From: Halovenus sp037080055
Lineage (GTDB): Archaea; Halobacteriota; Halobacteria; Halobacteriales; Haloarculaceae
Direction: 5' to 3'
NCBI RefSeq assembly: GCF_037080055.1
Contig: NZ_JBAOJI010000001.1
Span: forward strand, 992,001 to 1,056,000
Length of the DNA: 64,000 nucleotides
A program made the position numbers and the translations under genes. Under the pieces are notes generated by a model. The model was not told the DNA's origin and searched no databases. It saw nothing but the letters and a program-made list of their open reading frames with translations. Positions within the stretch are counted from its first letter, which is position 1. Each line of letters starts with the position of its first letter. This document shows positions 32,158 to 40,710 of the stretch, piece by piece.

Positions 32158-34176
32158 TCAGGCTAGCCACTCCTCGGGCTTGGTGTCGTAATCGATATCG
32201 GTAGCCGCGAGGTGTTCGACCTCGGTCCATTCGAGGTCCTCCTGCCGGAACTCCTTGCCGTTGTACCGAATCTCCAGGCCTTGCTCTTTGGGCTCGGGTT
32301 CGCGGTCCCGTCGCCGGGCGACTTCTAGATCGTGGTCGTCGTATTCTTTGACGATGCTCCGCAGAGCAACCGGCCGACCCCAGAGCTCGAAGATCCGTTC
32401 GAGGGTATCCTTGGCCTGCTCCAGATCCAGTGCCACGCCGTTGTATCGGTGTTCCAAGAGCAGTTCGTTGCGGTTGCGGTAGTTGCCGTCCGAAACCACG
32501 ATTGTCGGCTTCCCGAAGTTGGTGAACTGCAGCATCAGCTTCTTTTTCACGTCCCGATAGTCCGTCGACGTAGCCCGGTAATCACCCGAGGACTGCATGT
32601 ACTCGTAGGTGAAGTAGTTGTGTTCGTCGACGAACTCCTGGGTGAGGAACTCGTCGAGGAAGGTCACGTCGTTGTGACTCTCGCGGATCTCCCGCATCCG
32701 GTCCCAACCAACGGTATAGTCGACGTTCGACAGCGCCTCCTCGATGCTGTCGTATTTCGAGTCGTCGAACATGTATCGGGAGATCTGCTCTAACTCCTCC
32801 ATCGAGATCCGAGAGACGAACCCGCGATTCTGCGGTTTGGTCAGCGAGTAGTGTCGCTCCGCCATACCCTCGTAGGTGAGAACCTTCCACGGATACTTGT
32901 CGAGGTCGGCCTCACCCGCCCGGGCCGCTTCGAGTGCCTCGGCGTCGATCCGCGGATCCTCGGGATCGATGCCATCCAGGTGGTCCGGATCGATACAGGC
33001 GACCATCGGGTCGGGTTCGAGCGCGGAAAGGACTGCCTCGAAGTCGACAGTGTCGTGGAAGTTCCGCCAGGAGATGCCCTCGATGCAGAGCAGTTCCTCG
33101 ACGACGTGGCGGCGGTTGGCGGTGTTCTCGACGAACTTCCAGAGTTGCAGCCCCAGGCTGTAGGGGTTCAGTCCGCCCGATCCGAGCACTTTCGACATGT
33201 GATCGGCGTAGGTGATGAACTCGTTGCCGTCCGCGAAGTTTTCGTCGGCCATCATCAGCGACTCGTAGTAACTGGCCCAGCCCTCGTTCATCACCTTCGT
33301 CATCTTCTGGGGCGCGAAGTAGTACGCTTCCGTCCGCAGGATTTCGAGGATATCTTTCTGCCAGTCTTCCATCTCGACGGCTTTCTCGGCGTCGCGGTCG
33401 TACCGCCGCCCGTGTTTTCGCAGGAAGGCAAGAATGTCTCGCTGGGGTTCCTCCGGGAAGGTGCTCGCGTCGTCGTCCTCCCGTCGGGCTTCGAGCCACT
33501 CGTCGTCGAAGACTTCCTGGCGGACTTCCTCGGAGAGTTGCAGATCACCGAGTTCGTCGGAGAGTTCCTCGGTGTCGATATCCGGGGCGTCCTCGTCCAG
33601 ATCGAGCGGAGCGTACGGCTGATGCTGGTCGATGTTGTCCTCCAGACAGAGGACGTGGTCGATCCACTTCTCAACCTCGGCGCGTTCGATGTCGGGATCC
33701 TGCATATACTCCCGGATCGTCTCGCCGTGACGGGCGAGGCGGGCGGCCGCGTCGGGATTGTCGGTGAACATCCCGAACCACTCGTTGTTCGCGAAGAAAT
33801 CGGAGTGAGCCTCGACGTGGGTGATGACCGCCTTCTGGTCGGCCAGGGCGTTCGAGATCTGGAGGAAGGCGTGGGCGGGGTTGTCATTGTTGACGATCTC
33901 GAAGGCCTTGCCGCCGAGGAACTGGCCCTGCTTCTGCTGGCGGTCGTAGGTCATCCCCCACCGCCAGTGGGGATACCGCTGCTGGAACCCTCCATAGGCG
34001 ATCAGTTCGTTCATCTCGTCGTAGTCGACGATCCAGTAGTTGACCGGGTAGGGGTCGAGACCGACCTTCTTTGCCAGTTCGGCCGCTTCCCGGACCGGCT
34101 CTTCGAGGCGGTCAGCCTCGCGTTGCATCTCGATGTCTTCCGGTGCGGTGATCGGACTGTCGTTGGTGTCACTCAT
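32158..34176 (-). CDS. spoVR: SpoVR family protein
   Basis: A 672-aa cytosolic protein of the SpoVR/YcgB family. Typical segments are YWIVDYDEMNELIAYGGFQQRYPHW-like near 50-75, NDNPAHAFLQISNALADQK, VMNEGWASYYES (about 310) and the C-terminal DGNYRNRNELLLEHRYNGVALD. It is the last gene of the minus-strand operon and overlaps yeaH by 4 nt (ATGA), matching the bacterial yeaG-yeaH-ycgB functional set. The molecular function is unknown; bacterial homologues are tied to spore cortex formation, stress and starvation. Confidence 0.93.
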   Translation of the reverse strand: MSDTNDSPITAPEDIEMQREADRLEEPVREAAELAKKVGLDPYPVNYWIVDYDEMNELIAYGGFQQRYPHWRWGMTYDRQQKQGQFLGGKAFEIVNNDNPAHAFLQISNALADQKAVITHVEAHSDFFANNEWFGMFTDNPDAAARLARHGETIREYMQDPDIERAEVEKWIDHVLCLEDNIDQHQPYAPLDLDEDAPDIDTEELSDELGDLQLSEEVRQEVFDDEWLEARREDDDASTFPEEPQRDILAFLRKHGRRYDRDAEKAVEMEDWQKDILEILRTEAYYFAPQKMTKVMNEGWASYYESLMMADENFADGNEFITYADHMSKVLGSGGLNPYSLGLQLWKFVENTANRRHVVEELLCIEGISWRNFHDTVDFEAVLSALEPDPMVACIDPDHLDGIDPEDPRIDAEALEAARAGEADLDKYPWKVLTYEGMAERHYSLTKPQNRGFVSRISMEELEQISRYMFDDSKYDSIEEALSNVDYTVGWDRMREIRESHNDVTFLDEFLTQEFVDEHNYFTYEYMQSSGDYRATSTDYRDVKKKLMLQFTNFGKPTIVVSDGNYRNRNELLLEHRYNGVALDLEQAKDTLERIFELWGRPVALRSIVKEYDDHDLEVARRRDREPEPKEQGLEIRYNGKEFRQEDLEWTEVEHLAATDIDYDTKPEEWLA

Positions 34177-35504
34177 TGCTCTCCTCCATCGTTGTCCTCA
34201 GTGCTGAGAATCTCGTAGATCGCGTCGGTCACGTCGTCCGGACTGGAGACGTACGCGACCGCCACGTCGTCGCTGCCTGTGAAGTGCTGTTGGACCTCCT
34301 CGGCGTGGGTCGCGTTGATCGCGTTGCCCGAGGGCTGGGTTTCGACGTAGGCGTGCAGGTTGGCGTCGATTTCCTCCATCAGCGGGATCACCTTGTCCTC
34401 GGTGTCGTTCGAGGAGTTCTCGGAGTCACCCGCCGCGAAGACGTAGCGGTTCCAGTCGCTGAAGGGGTACTCCTCGTCCAGTCGCTCCTTCGCGAGTTCG
34501 TACGCACTCGAAATGCGGGTGCCACCGCCGGATCGGATGCCGAAGAAGTCGTCGCGTTCGACCTCCCACGCGTCGGCGTCGTGGGCGATGTAGACGAACT
34601 CCGCGTTGTCGTATTTCCCTTGGAGGTACCAATCGAGCGGGGTGAACGTTCTCTCGACGAGTTCGCGTTTCTTCTGGCGCATGCTGCCGGAGACGTCCCG
34701 GATGTTCACCACGACGACGTTCTTCTCGCGTTCTTCGATGATCTCGGGGTAGCGGTAGCGTTCGTCCTCCCGGCGGAATGGTACCTCGTCGATACCCTCC
34801 CGGCGGATTCGCTGGGCGGTGCTCGTCCGCTCGACATCCGTTTCCATCTCCTCCAGGTCGTCGTAAGTCCCGCGTTCCTCGCGGGACAACTCCTCGTAGG
34901 CGTTGTCGATCCACGCCCGCGAGACGGGGAAATTCTCCTGATTTCGGGCCCACTCGAAGACCCTGGCGGGCCCCCAGCCGTCGATTTTGAGGGCTGCACG
35001 GACGTAATCACGGTCGAAGTCCATCGCGAGTTTGCGCTTCAGGCCTTTCTTGAACAGTCGCTCGAAATCCAGCGTTCCGGTCGGGCCGGTTCGCGTGAGG
35101 TCGGTGTAATCGCCCTCTTTCTCCTCGATGACTTTCTTCCCTTTCGGGTCGAGATCCAGCCCCAACTGCTCGTCGAGTTCCTCGGCGAACTCCTCGGGAT
35201 CCATCTCGTAGTACTCGTGTTCGCCACCTTCCTCGCCGGGGTCGCCGTCTTCGCCGTCCTCGTCGCCGGGTTCGGGGTCGCCGACCGGGTCGCCGGGTTG
35301 CGGCGTGCCGTCTTCGCCCTGGCCGACACCGCCCATATCGCGTTGGTCGTACTCGAACTCCGGGAGGTCGATGATCTTGATCGGGATGCGGACCTCGTCG
35401 CGTCTGCTCTGCCCGAGGTCACCGTACTGGATGAACTCCGAGAGATCCTGCCGGCGGTCCTCGCCGACTTCTTTGTACCGTTCGAGGTCGTCTCTCAGTC
35501 CCAT
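34173..35504 (-). CDS. yeaH: YeaH/YhbH family protein (DUF444, VWA-like)
   Basis: A 443-aa protein. The N-terminal half has a Gly/Glu/Asp-rich disordered stretch (about 60-100), as in family members. The C-terminal half carries a von Willebrand A-like fold with the MIDAS-like DVSGSM (about 270-275) and the later SGGGTRISSAY. It overlaps prkA2 by 10 nt and spoVR by 4 nt, so the three are coupled. In bacteria YeaH acts with the PrkA-type kinase YeaG under nitrogen starvation. Confidence 0.92.
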   Translation of the reverse strand: MGLRDDLERYKEVGEDRRQDLSEFIQYGDLGQSRRDEVRIPIKIIDLPEFEYDQRDMGGVGQGEDGTPQPGDPVGDPEPGDEDGEDGDPGEEGGEHEYYEMDPEEFAEELDEQLGLDLDPKGKKVIEEKEGDYTDLTRTGPTGTLDFERLFKKGLKRKLAMDFDRDYVRAALKIDGWGPARVFEWARNQENFPVSRAWIDNAYEELSREERGTYDDLEEMETDVERTSTAQRIRREGIDEVPFRREDERYRYPEIIEEREKNVVVVNIRDVSGSMRQKKRELVERTFTPLDWYLQGKYDNAEFVYIAHDADAWEVERDDFFGIRSGGGTRISSAYELAKERLDEEYPFSDWNRYVFAAGDSENSSNDTEDKVIPLMEEIDANLHAYVETQPSGNAINATHAEEVQQHFTGSDDVAVAYVSSPDDVTDAIYEILSTEDNDGGEQ

Positions 35505-37774
35505 CTGTAACTCACCTGGCTCATGACGTATCGGCTGGTTAGCTCGGCCGAGGCCTCGCTGTACTCGAAGAGTTCTTGCATGTTCTGGATGGTCTCACGT
35601 TTGATGTCGGCCGTCTCCGTGCCACTCGGTGGGTTGTCCCACTGCCGGGGATCGAAGTCCTCGAAGGTCCGCTTGATATCGTCCCAGTCGTGGGTGCCGA
35701 GCACCGACTTGATGACGGGAATCTCTTTGGGATTGACATCGGAGACGCGGAACTCCTCGTCGCGGTGACGCCACGCGTGGCGGTTCAGCGCCGTGATGAT
35801 CTTCTCCTTGCGGAAGAGACGGACCTCCTCGTGGGGCTTGTCGCCGGTGTAGTTGTCCTCGTTGAACCGCCCGAGATGTTCGATCTCGAAGACTTTCATC
35901 TTCAGCAGATCTGGTTCGACCAGTTCGCCGCGGTCGTTCTCGATGCGTTCGCCCTCGGCCCACGCGTAGACGTGTTCGACGTACTCCTCGACGGTTTGCT
36001 CGTCGACGCGTTTGTCCCGCATCATCGCATCCAGTACGTCCTCCTCCTGCTGGCTGAAGATGTAGTTTTTCACCGGTGCGACCCGGTCCTCGAACTCCGT
36101 GGCCTCGGTGTTCGAGAATACCGGCGCATCGGAGAGTCGTTCGGCCATCGCATTGATCAGATCCCGCGGCATGATCACTTCCTCGACCGGCAGATGTTCG
36201 TCGAAGCGATCTGACTCTTCGTGCAGCAGGTCCGCGATGATATCCCGGGTGTAGGTGACCGGGATGCCGTGTTTGCCGTCGCTGGCCTCGTCGCTGAACT
36301 CGAACTCTTCGATCTCGATGCGCTCGTCGCCGTCCCGGAGATAACCGCGGTCGAACAACAGCGCTTTGTCGGTCAGATCGAGGTCCTCGGGGAGATCCGA
36401 CGCGTCCAGCCGCGAGACGACGGCGTACAGCGCCGCCCCCTCGATGGCGTGGGGTGCGAGTTCGCGCTCGGTCACTGCCCCGCTGCTGTCCCGGACACTG
36501 ATCGTAATCGGTTCGCGGATCCACTCCTCCAGTTGATCCCAACTGTTTGCGTCCCAGACGGTCGTCTCCTCTGTGAGTTCCCGGCGCAGTAGTTCGGCCT
36601 CCAAAGAGAGGTTTGTCAGGTAGGTGAACTGGTGTTTGTCCAGCCGCCGTTTCAGCGCCTTCAGCGGGTCGGTTCCGTTGCGGTCGGCGTGCTGATTCAG
36701 TTGGTCCTCCAGGTCGGGATTCGAGATGACGATCAACTGCGTGTCGACATCCATCCCGATCCCCTTGTCGAGTTTGACGCGGCTCTCGTCGGGAACGTTG
36801 AGCAGCTTCTGGAGCAGGTCGGCGTGCTGGGCGGCGTCCTCGACGATGGTCACGAGGCCGTTGCCCTGCGAGAGGACGCCGTCGAAGGAGAACGCCTGCG
36901 GGTTCTTTCGGCCCCGCGAGTCCAATTCTCGTAGCATTCCGTGCATCCACGAGCCGACCAGTCGCTCTTTCGGCGAGCCGTCGTCTTCGCTGTGGAGGAC
37001 GCCGATGCCGTGGCCCACGTCGACGACGAAGTTCTTGATCCGGAGGTGGTTCGGGCTCGTCACTGCGGAGAACAGGTCGCCGACGCCGTCGCGGCGATAC
37101 TGCTCTTCGAGGTAGTCGTAGGCCTCCCGGCAGAACGGATCCATCTCCGCCTCCATCCGGACCGGGATGTGGTCGTCCAGTCGCTCGTTGAGTTCGGCGA
37201 GCAGTTCCGCTCGAACGTCCTCGGGGAACACGGAGAGGGGGTGTGACTGGACCGGGCTCTCGTACCAGTCGTCCTCGTCGGCGGAGACTTCGTCACCGTA
37301 GGTCAGGCCGGGTTGGTCGCTGACGCCGGCGATGTTCCATTCCATCGTGTACCGCCGGCCGGCCTCGGTTTTCGAGTACTCCCGGAGGCCGTTGATCAGA
37401 CAGCGCTTGAGTTCGGATTTGCCCGTCGCCGTCGGGCCGTCGAGCCAGAGGATCTTCTCGTCTTTCCCCCGGCCCGCGGCAATCGATCGCAGGTCGTCGA
37501 CGAAGCGGTTGAGCACCTCGGTGTTGCCGAGAATCGCGTGCTCGCCGTCGTTCCACGGGTCGTCGAAGAAGCGATACCGCTCCTTTTCTTCGCCTTCCTC
37601 GATGACCGTTCGGGTACCTGCGTGCTCGATGGCGTTGAGCAGATACTTCGATGCGTGGGCGGCTTGCTGGGGATGGTTGAGCAGATGCTCGACGTACTCG
37701 TCGAGGCTCATCGGGCGCTGGTAGGCCTCGTCGAGTTCCCGGTTGGCCGCCTCGATGTAATCCTCGGAACTCAC
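35495..37774 (-). CDS. prkA2: PrkA-type serine kinase/AAA protein, second copy
   Basis: A 759-aa PrkA family protein. The AAA-type P-loop GPTATGKS is at 113-120, and the central sequence contains the PrkA-specific NRGxxx-like segment replaced here by LRELDSRGRKNPQAFSFDG. A PrkA C-terminal kinase-like region occupies about 640-745. It is 3 nt downstream of prkA1 and diverges strongly from it, so the pair is an old duplication with specialised roles. PrkA family proteins are reported as serine kinases and AAA+ proteases in bacteria; archaeal activity is untested here. Confidence 0.9.
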   Translation of the reverse strand: MSSEDYIEAANRELDEAYQRPMSLDEYVEHLLNHPQQAAHASKYLLNAIEHAGTRTVIEEGEEKERYRFFDDPWNDGEHAILGNTEVLNRFVDDLRSIAAGRGKDEKILWLDGPTATGKSELKRCLINGLREYSKTEAGRRYTMEWNIAGVSDQPGLTYGDEVSADEDDWYESPVQSHPLSVFPEDVRAELLAELNERLDDHIPVRMEAEMDPFCREAYDYLEEQYRRDGVGDLFSAVTSPNHLRIKNFVVDVGHGIGVLHSEDDGSPKERLVGSWMHGMLRELDSRGRKNPQAFSFDGVLSQGNGLVTIVEDAAQHADLLQKLLNVPDESRVKLDKGIGMDVDTQLIVISNPDLEDQLNQHADRNGTDPLKALKRRLDKHQFTYLTNLSLEAELLRRELTEETTVWDANSWDQLEEWIREPITISVRDSSGAVTERELAPHAIEGAALYAVVSRLDASDLPEDLDLTDKALLFDRGYLRDGDERIEIEEFEFSDEASDGKHGIPVTYTRDIIADLLHEESDRFDEHLPVEEVIMPRDLINAMAERLSDAPVFSNTEATEFEDRVAPVKNYIFSQQEEDVLDAMMRDKRVDEQTVEEYVEHVYAWAEGERIENDRGELVEPDLLKMKVFEIEHLGRFNEDNYTGDKPHEEVRLFRKEKIITALNRHAWRHRDEEFRVSDVNPKEIPVIKSVLGTHDWDDIKRTFEDFDPRQWDNPPSGTETADIKRETIQNMQELFEYSEASAELTSRYVMSQVSYRWD

Positions 37775-37777
37775 GGC

Positions 37778-39847
37778 TTACTCCTCCATTTCACTCTTTG
37801 CGACCTCGGCGCCGGCGAATTCGAGCACTTCCTTGGCTCCTTCCTCGGAGTAGCCCTGCTCCATGAGCGCGTCGATCCACTGGTTGCGCTCGTCGTCGTC
37901 CATCTCACCGCTGGAGACCAGCGCCGAGAAGTTGATGTTGTGTTTCTTGTCCTCCCAGAGTTTTCGCTCTAGCGCGCGGCGCAGGCGGTCGTTGTCCTGC
38001 GGATCGAAGGTCTCCCCTTCGCGAGCACGGCGTGAGACCCAGTTGGCGACCTCCTGACGGAAGTCGTCCTTGCGGTCCTCGGGGAGATTCAGTTTCTCCT
38101 CGACCGAGCGGAGGAACTGCTCGTCCGGTTCCTGCTCGCGGCCCGTGATCTCATCTTCGACGGTGTCGTCGTCGATGTAGGCCATGACGTGGTCCATGTA
38201 CTTCTCGCCCTGGCGCTGGATCTCGTCTAAGTCGTACGCCAGCGCGTGCCGGACATCCTCGATGGCCCGCTCCTTGTACTCCTCGCGGACGAGTTCGAGA
38301 TAGCGGTAGTAGGTCTCGAACATCTCGTCGGAGATCGAGCCGTGGTTTTCGAGGTTGTCTTCGAGATGGTTGAACGTCGTCAACGGCGAGAGGAAGTTCC
38401 GACTGCGGTGCATCGAGTCCATGATCGCCTCGGCGATCTCGTCGCCGACAAAGCGCGGGGAGACGCCGGTCATCCCCTCTCCGATCTCGACCTTCTCGGC
38501 GGCCTCTTCTTGCAGTTTCTTCACGTCGATGTCGTCGGTCTCGTCGATTTCGCCGTTGTAGGCTTTGGCCTTCTGGACGAGGTCGATACTACTGGTGTCG
38601 GGTTCTTCGATCCGGGTGAGCACGCCGAACAGCCCCGCCATTTCGAGGGTGTGTGGCTCGACCTGAATATCCGGCAAGTCGGCGTTTCGGAGCATCTTCC
38701 GGTAGATTTCGGCCTCGTTATCGTAGGAGAGGACGTACGGGAAGTCGATCCGCTTGGTCCGGTCGTTGAACGCCTCCATCTTCTCGTCGCCTTTCTTGTC
38801 GCGGTATTCGGGCATGTTCGTCCGGCCGACGATCACCTGATCGATGTCGATCCGGGGGTTGTTCTTCGGCTTGATCGTCTGCTCCTGGGTGGCGTGCAAG
38901 AAGTCGTAGAGAAACTCCCGTTGCAGTTTTAGTAACTCCTCACCAGAGAACACGCCCCGGTTGGCATTACAGAACGCACCCGAGTAGTCGAAGGCACGCG
39001 GATCGGACTCCCCGTAGACCGCGATTTTCGAGTAGTTGACATCGCCGGTAAGTTCGGTCTCGTCCTGGTTTTTCTTGTCTTTGGGCTCGAAGGTCTCGAT
39101 GCCCTGTCGCTTGTTCTCGTCGGCGAGCAGGCGAACGATCTCAATGTGGTTTTCGAGCACAGACTGCAGGTCGTCGTCGTAGTGGGCGAGCAGTCTGTCC
39201 ATGTAGAACTCACTGGCCGGGTCCAGCGCCTGCTCGTTGCGGATGGTATACGGCGCGTCAAGGTTCTCGTTCATCTCCGTGATGACCGACTGGCGCTGCT
39301 TTTCGGGGAGGAGAACGATGGGATCCTGATTCATCGGCGAACGGACCACGTCGTCGCCGGGGTCCTGGTCGTCGATGATATCACAGAGATTCGTCCAGCG
39401 GAAGGTGTACATCCGACCGTCGTCGCGGGTCGTGTAGTCCTCGAAGTACTTCCGGACCTGCGAGTCGAAGTCGGACTTCCCGGAACCGACCGGACCGAGC
39501 AACAACAGAATACGGCGCTCGGGGCCGAGTCCGCGAGCGCCTGATTTGACCTTGTTGACGAACTCGTGGATCGCTTCGTGAATCACGCGACCGTAGAAGG
39601 TGTTCTCCCCGTCGTCGAGCGGATCCTCGGAGGCGAGTTTGTACTCGACGACGCCTTTGTCCTCGTCGTACTCGGTCCCGTAGAAATCGAACATATCCGC
39701 GATCCGCTGGTGGGCACTACGGGCGATTTTCGGATCTTCCTGCAGTTCGTCGAGATACCAGTCGAACGGGTGGGTCCGACGCAGGTCACTTGGGATGGTA
39801 TCGCGGTACTCCTGGCTCAGTGATTCGAGCGTGTTGTGTTTACTCAT
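37778..39847 (-). CDS. prkA1: PrkA-type serine kinase/AAA protein, first gene of the operon
   Basis: A 689-aa PrkA family protein close to the canonical form. N-terminal HPFDWYLDEL, P-loop GPVGSGKS (118-125), the family FCNANRGVFSGEELLK block and EYRDKKGDEKMEAFNDR are present, with the C-terminal PrkA domain following. The start at 39847 (MSKHNTLESL) was used; an in-frame start at 39976 would add a non-acidic unrelated lead. It heads the prkA1-prkA2-yeaH-spoVR operon after a gene-free stretch of about 400 bp. Confidence 0.93.
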   Translation of the reverse strand: MSKHNTLESLSQEYRDTIPSDLRRTHPFDWYLDELQEDPKIARSAHQRIADMFDFYGTEYDEDKGVVEYKLASEDPLDDGENTFYGRVIHEAIHEFVNKVKSGARGLGPERRILLLLGPVGSGKSDFDSQVRKYFEDYTTRDDGRMYTFRWTNLCDIIDDQDPGDDVVRSPMNQDPIVLLPEKQRQSVITEMNENLDAPYTIRNEQALDPASEFYMDRLLAHYDDDLQSVLENHIEIVRLLADENKRQGIETFEPKDKKNQDETELTGDVNYSKIAVYGESDPRAFDYSGAFCNANRGVFSGEELLKLQREFLYDFLHATQEQTIKPKNNPRIDIDQVIVGRTNMPEYRDKKGDEKMEAFNDRTKRIDFPYVLSYDNEAEIYRKMLRNADLPDIQVEPHTLEMAGLFGVLTRIEEPDTSSIDLVQKAKAYNGEIDETDDIDVKKLQEEAAEKVEIGEGMTGVSPRFVGDEIAEAIMDSMHRSRNFLSPLTTFNHLEDNLENHGSISDEMFETYYRYLELVREEYKERAIEDVRHALAYDLDEIQRQGEKYMDHVMAYIDDDTVEDEITGREQEPDEQFLRSVEEKLNLPEDRKDDFRQEVANWVSRRAREGETFDPQDNDRLRRALERKLWEDKKHNINFSALVSSGEMDDDERNQWIDALMEQGYSEEGAKEVLEFAGAEVAKSEMEE

Positions 39848-40262
39848 GGTGGGTCCTGAAGGTAGTTTGCTGGCGATCAGCCGGCACGGCGAAGCGGGTG
39901 GTCCGCTCGCTACCAACGACCGCCGATCTGAACGGTGGATGCTGGGGCGCGCAGCCGACAGGTGGCAGTGATTCACGTGGTTTCGACATGTGTTTCCATA
40001 CCATGCGGTTGTCAGCTAACAATCAGTATTGGGGTATGATTGTGTGTGGATGACTACCGATACTATTTATTATACGAGTGCTCTGCGCATATAAATCTGT
40101 ATGCCGTCCCGGAGTTATCGGGGAACAGCACCGGGGCCGAGACACACAGAAACCCCGTGACGAGAGCCGGTCGGCGGAGACTGGCCGCCCCAAATGTCGA
40201 TTTGGGTTTTTATATCGACTCGGGTGAAAAAGCCACATGCCGGTAGGGCTCGAACGGGACAT
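39848..40262. other. Divergent promoter region of the prkA operon and the DUF5820-like gene
   Basis: No gene is supported in these 415 bp. On the minus strand TATA-like words (TTTATATG near 40091-40098 and TAATAAATAG near 40060-40070) lie over 200 bp from the prkA1 start, implying a long leader, unlike the near-leaderless neighbours. On the plus strand a palindrome plus TTTTTATAT (40207-40215) forms the promoter for the gene at 40263. The middle is an AT-rich patch in otherwise GC-rich DNA. Confidence 0.5.
40189..40206 (+). promoter_or_regulatory. Inverted repeat CCCAAAT-GTCG-ATTTGGG before a TATA box
   Basis: A perfect 7-bp inverted repeat with a 4-nt spacer abuts TTTTTATAT at 40207-40215, about 50 bp ahead of the ATG at 40263. 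Its position just upstream of the TATA element suits an operator. As a hairpin plus T run it could instead be read as a terminator, but no plus-strand gene enters from the left. Confidence 0.45.
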
Positions 40263-40643
40263 ATGGGATTCGAGGAGTTACCCGAGGGATGGACGGTCTG
40301 GAACGAAGAGCCTCGGAAGATCATTCTCACGTACAGACCAGACGTGTTCAATACGGACGCCTATCCGGCCCCTTGCCTGCCGACGATTCACATCCGACAG
40401 GGCCGGCCGAGTCGCAAACCGGGCCGGAACACCCCAGCCCCCGACGCGCCGTGGTACGTCCAGTTGTTTCTCGAACCGGACGTGTCGACGGACGACGACT
40501 CCTACGACGGACGCGAGGCCGCCGAAGCGGGCGCGAGACGACTCGCCGAGCAGTTTGCAAGCGGAGCACTCGATTACAGAGCACTCTATCAGGTGCCCCG
40601 CGAGGAGTATCTCGACAAACTTGACGACCTCCTCGGCTCCTAA
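40263..40643 (+). CDS. DUF5820-like haloarchaeal protein
   Basis: A 126-aa protein beginning MGFEELPEGWTVWNEEPRK, with YRPDVFNTDAYPAPCLPTI, WYVQLFLEPDV and an acidic/helical tail (REAAEAGARRLAEQFASG). This pattern matches a haloarchaeal family I recall as DUF5820. No catalytic motif is seen. The start at 40263 was preferred to 40194 because the extra N-terminal residues are basic and unlike the rest. Function unknown. Confidence 0.7.
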   Translation: MGFEELPEGWTVWNEEPRKIILTYRPDVFNTDAYPAPCLPTIHIRQGRPSRKPGRNTPAPDAPWYVQLFLEPDVSTDDDSYDGREAAEAGARRLAEQFASGALDYRALYQVPREEYLDKLDDLLGS

Positions 40644-40710
40644 AGGGACTCCTATACACACGGCAGGCGTTATGTTCGTCTCTGTTGACTAGACAGTAAT
40701 CGAGCCGATC

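Noticed and set aside
32851..34218. A long plus-strand open frame (455 codons) antisense to spoVR
   Set aside because: It mirrors the codon pattern of spoVR, is rich in Val/Leu/Arg and has no recognisable domain; long antisense frames are common in high-GC haloarchaeal DNA.
34176..35510. A 444-codon plus-strand frame antisense to yeaH
   Set aside because: It overlaps yeaH completely and its translation is basic and hydrophobic, unlike an acidic haloarchaeal protein.
39847..39976. A longer prkA1 start at 39976
   Set aside because: The added 43 residues are basic and not acidic like the protein, and the PrkA family start aligns with 39847.
40189..40206. The CCCAAAT palindrome plus T run as a transcription terminator
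   Set aside because: No plus-strand gene lies upstream to terminate, and the T run doubles as the TATA box for the gene at 40263.
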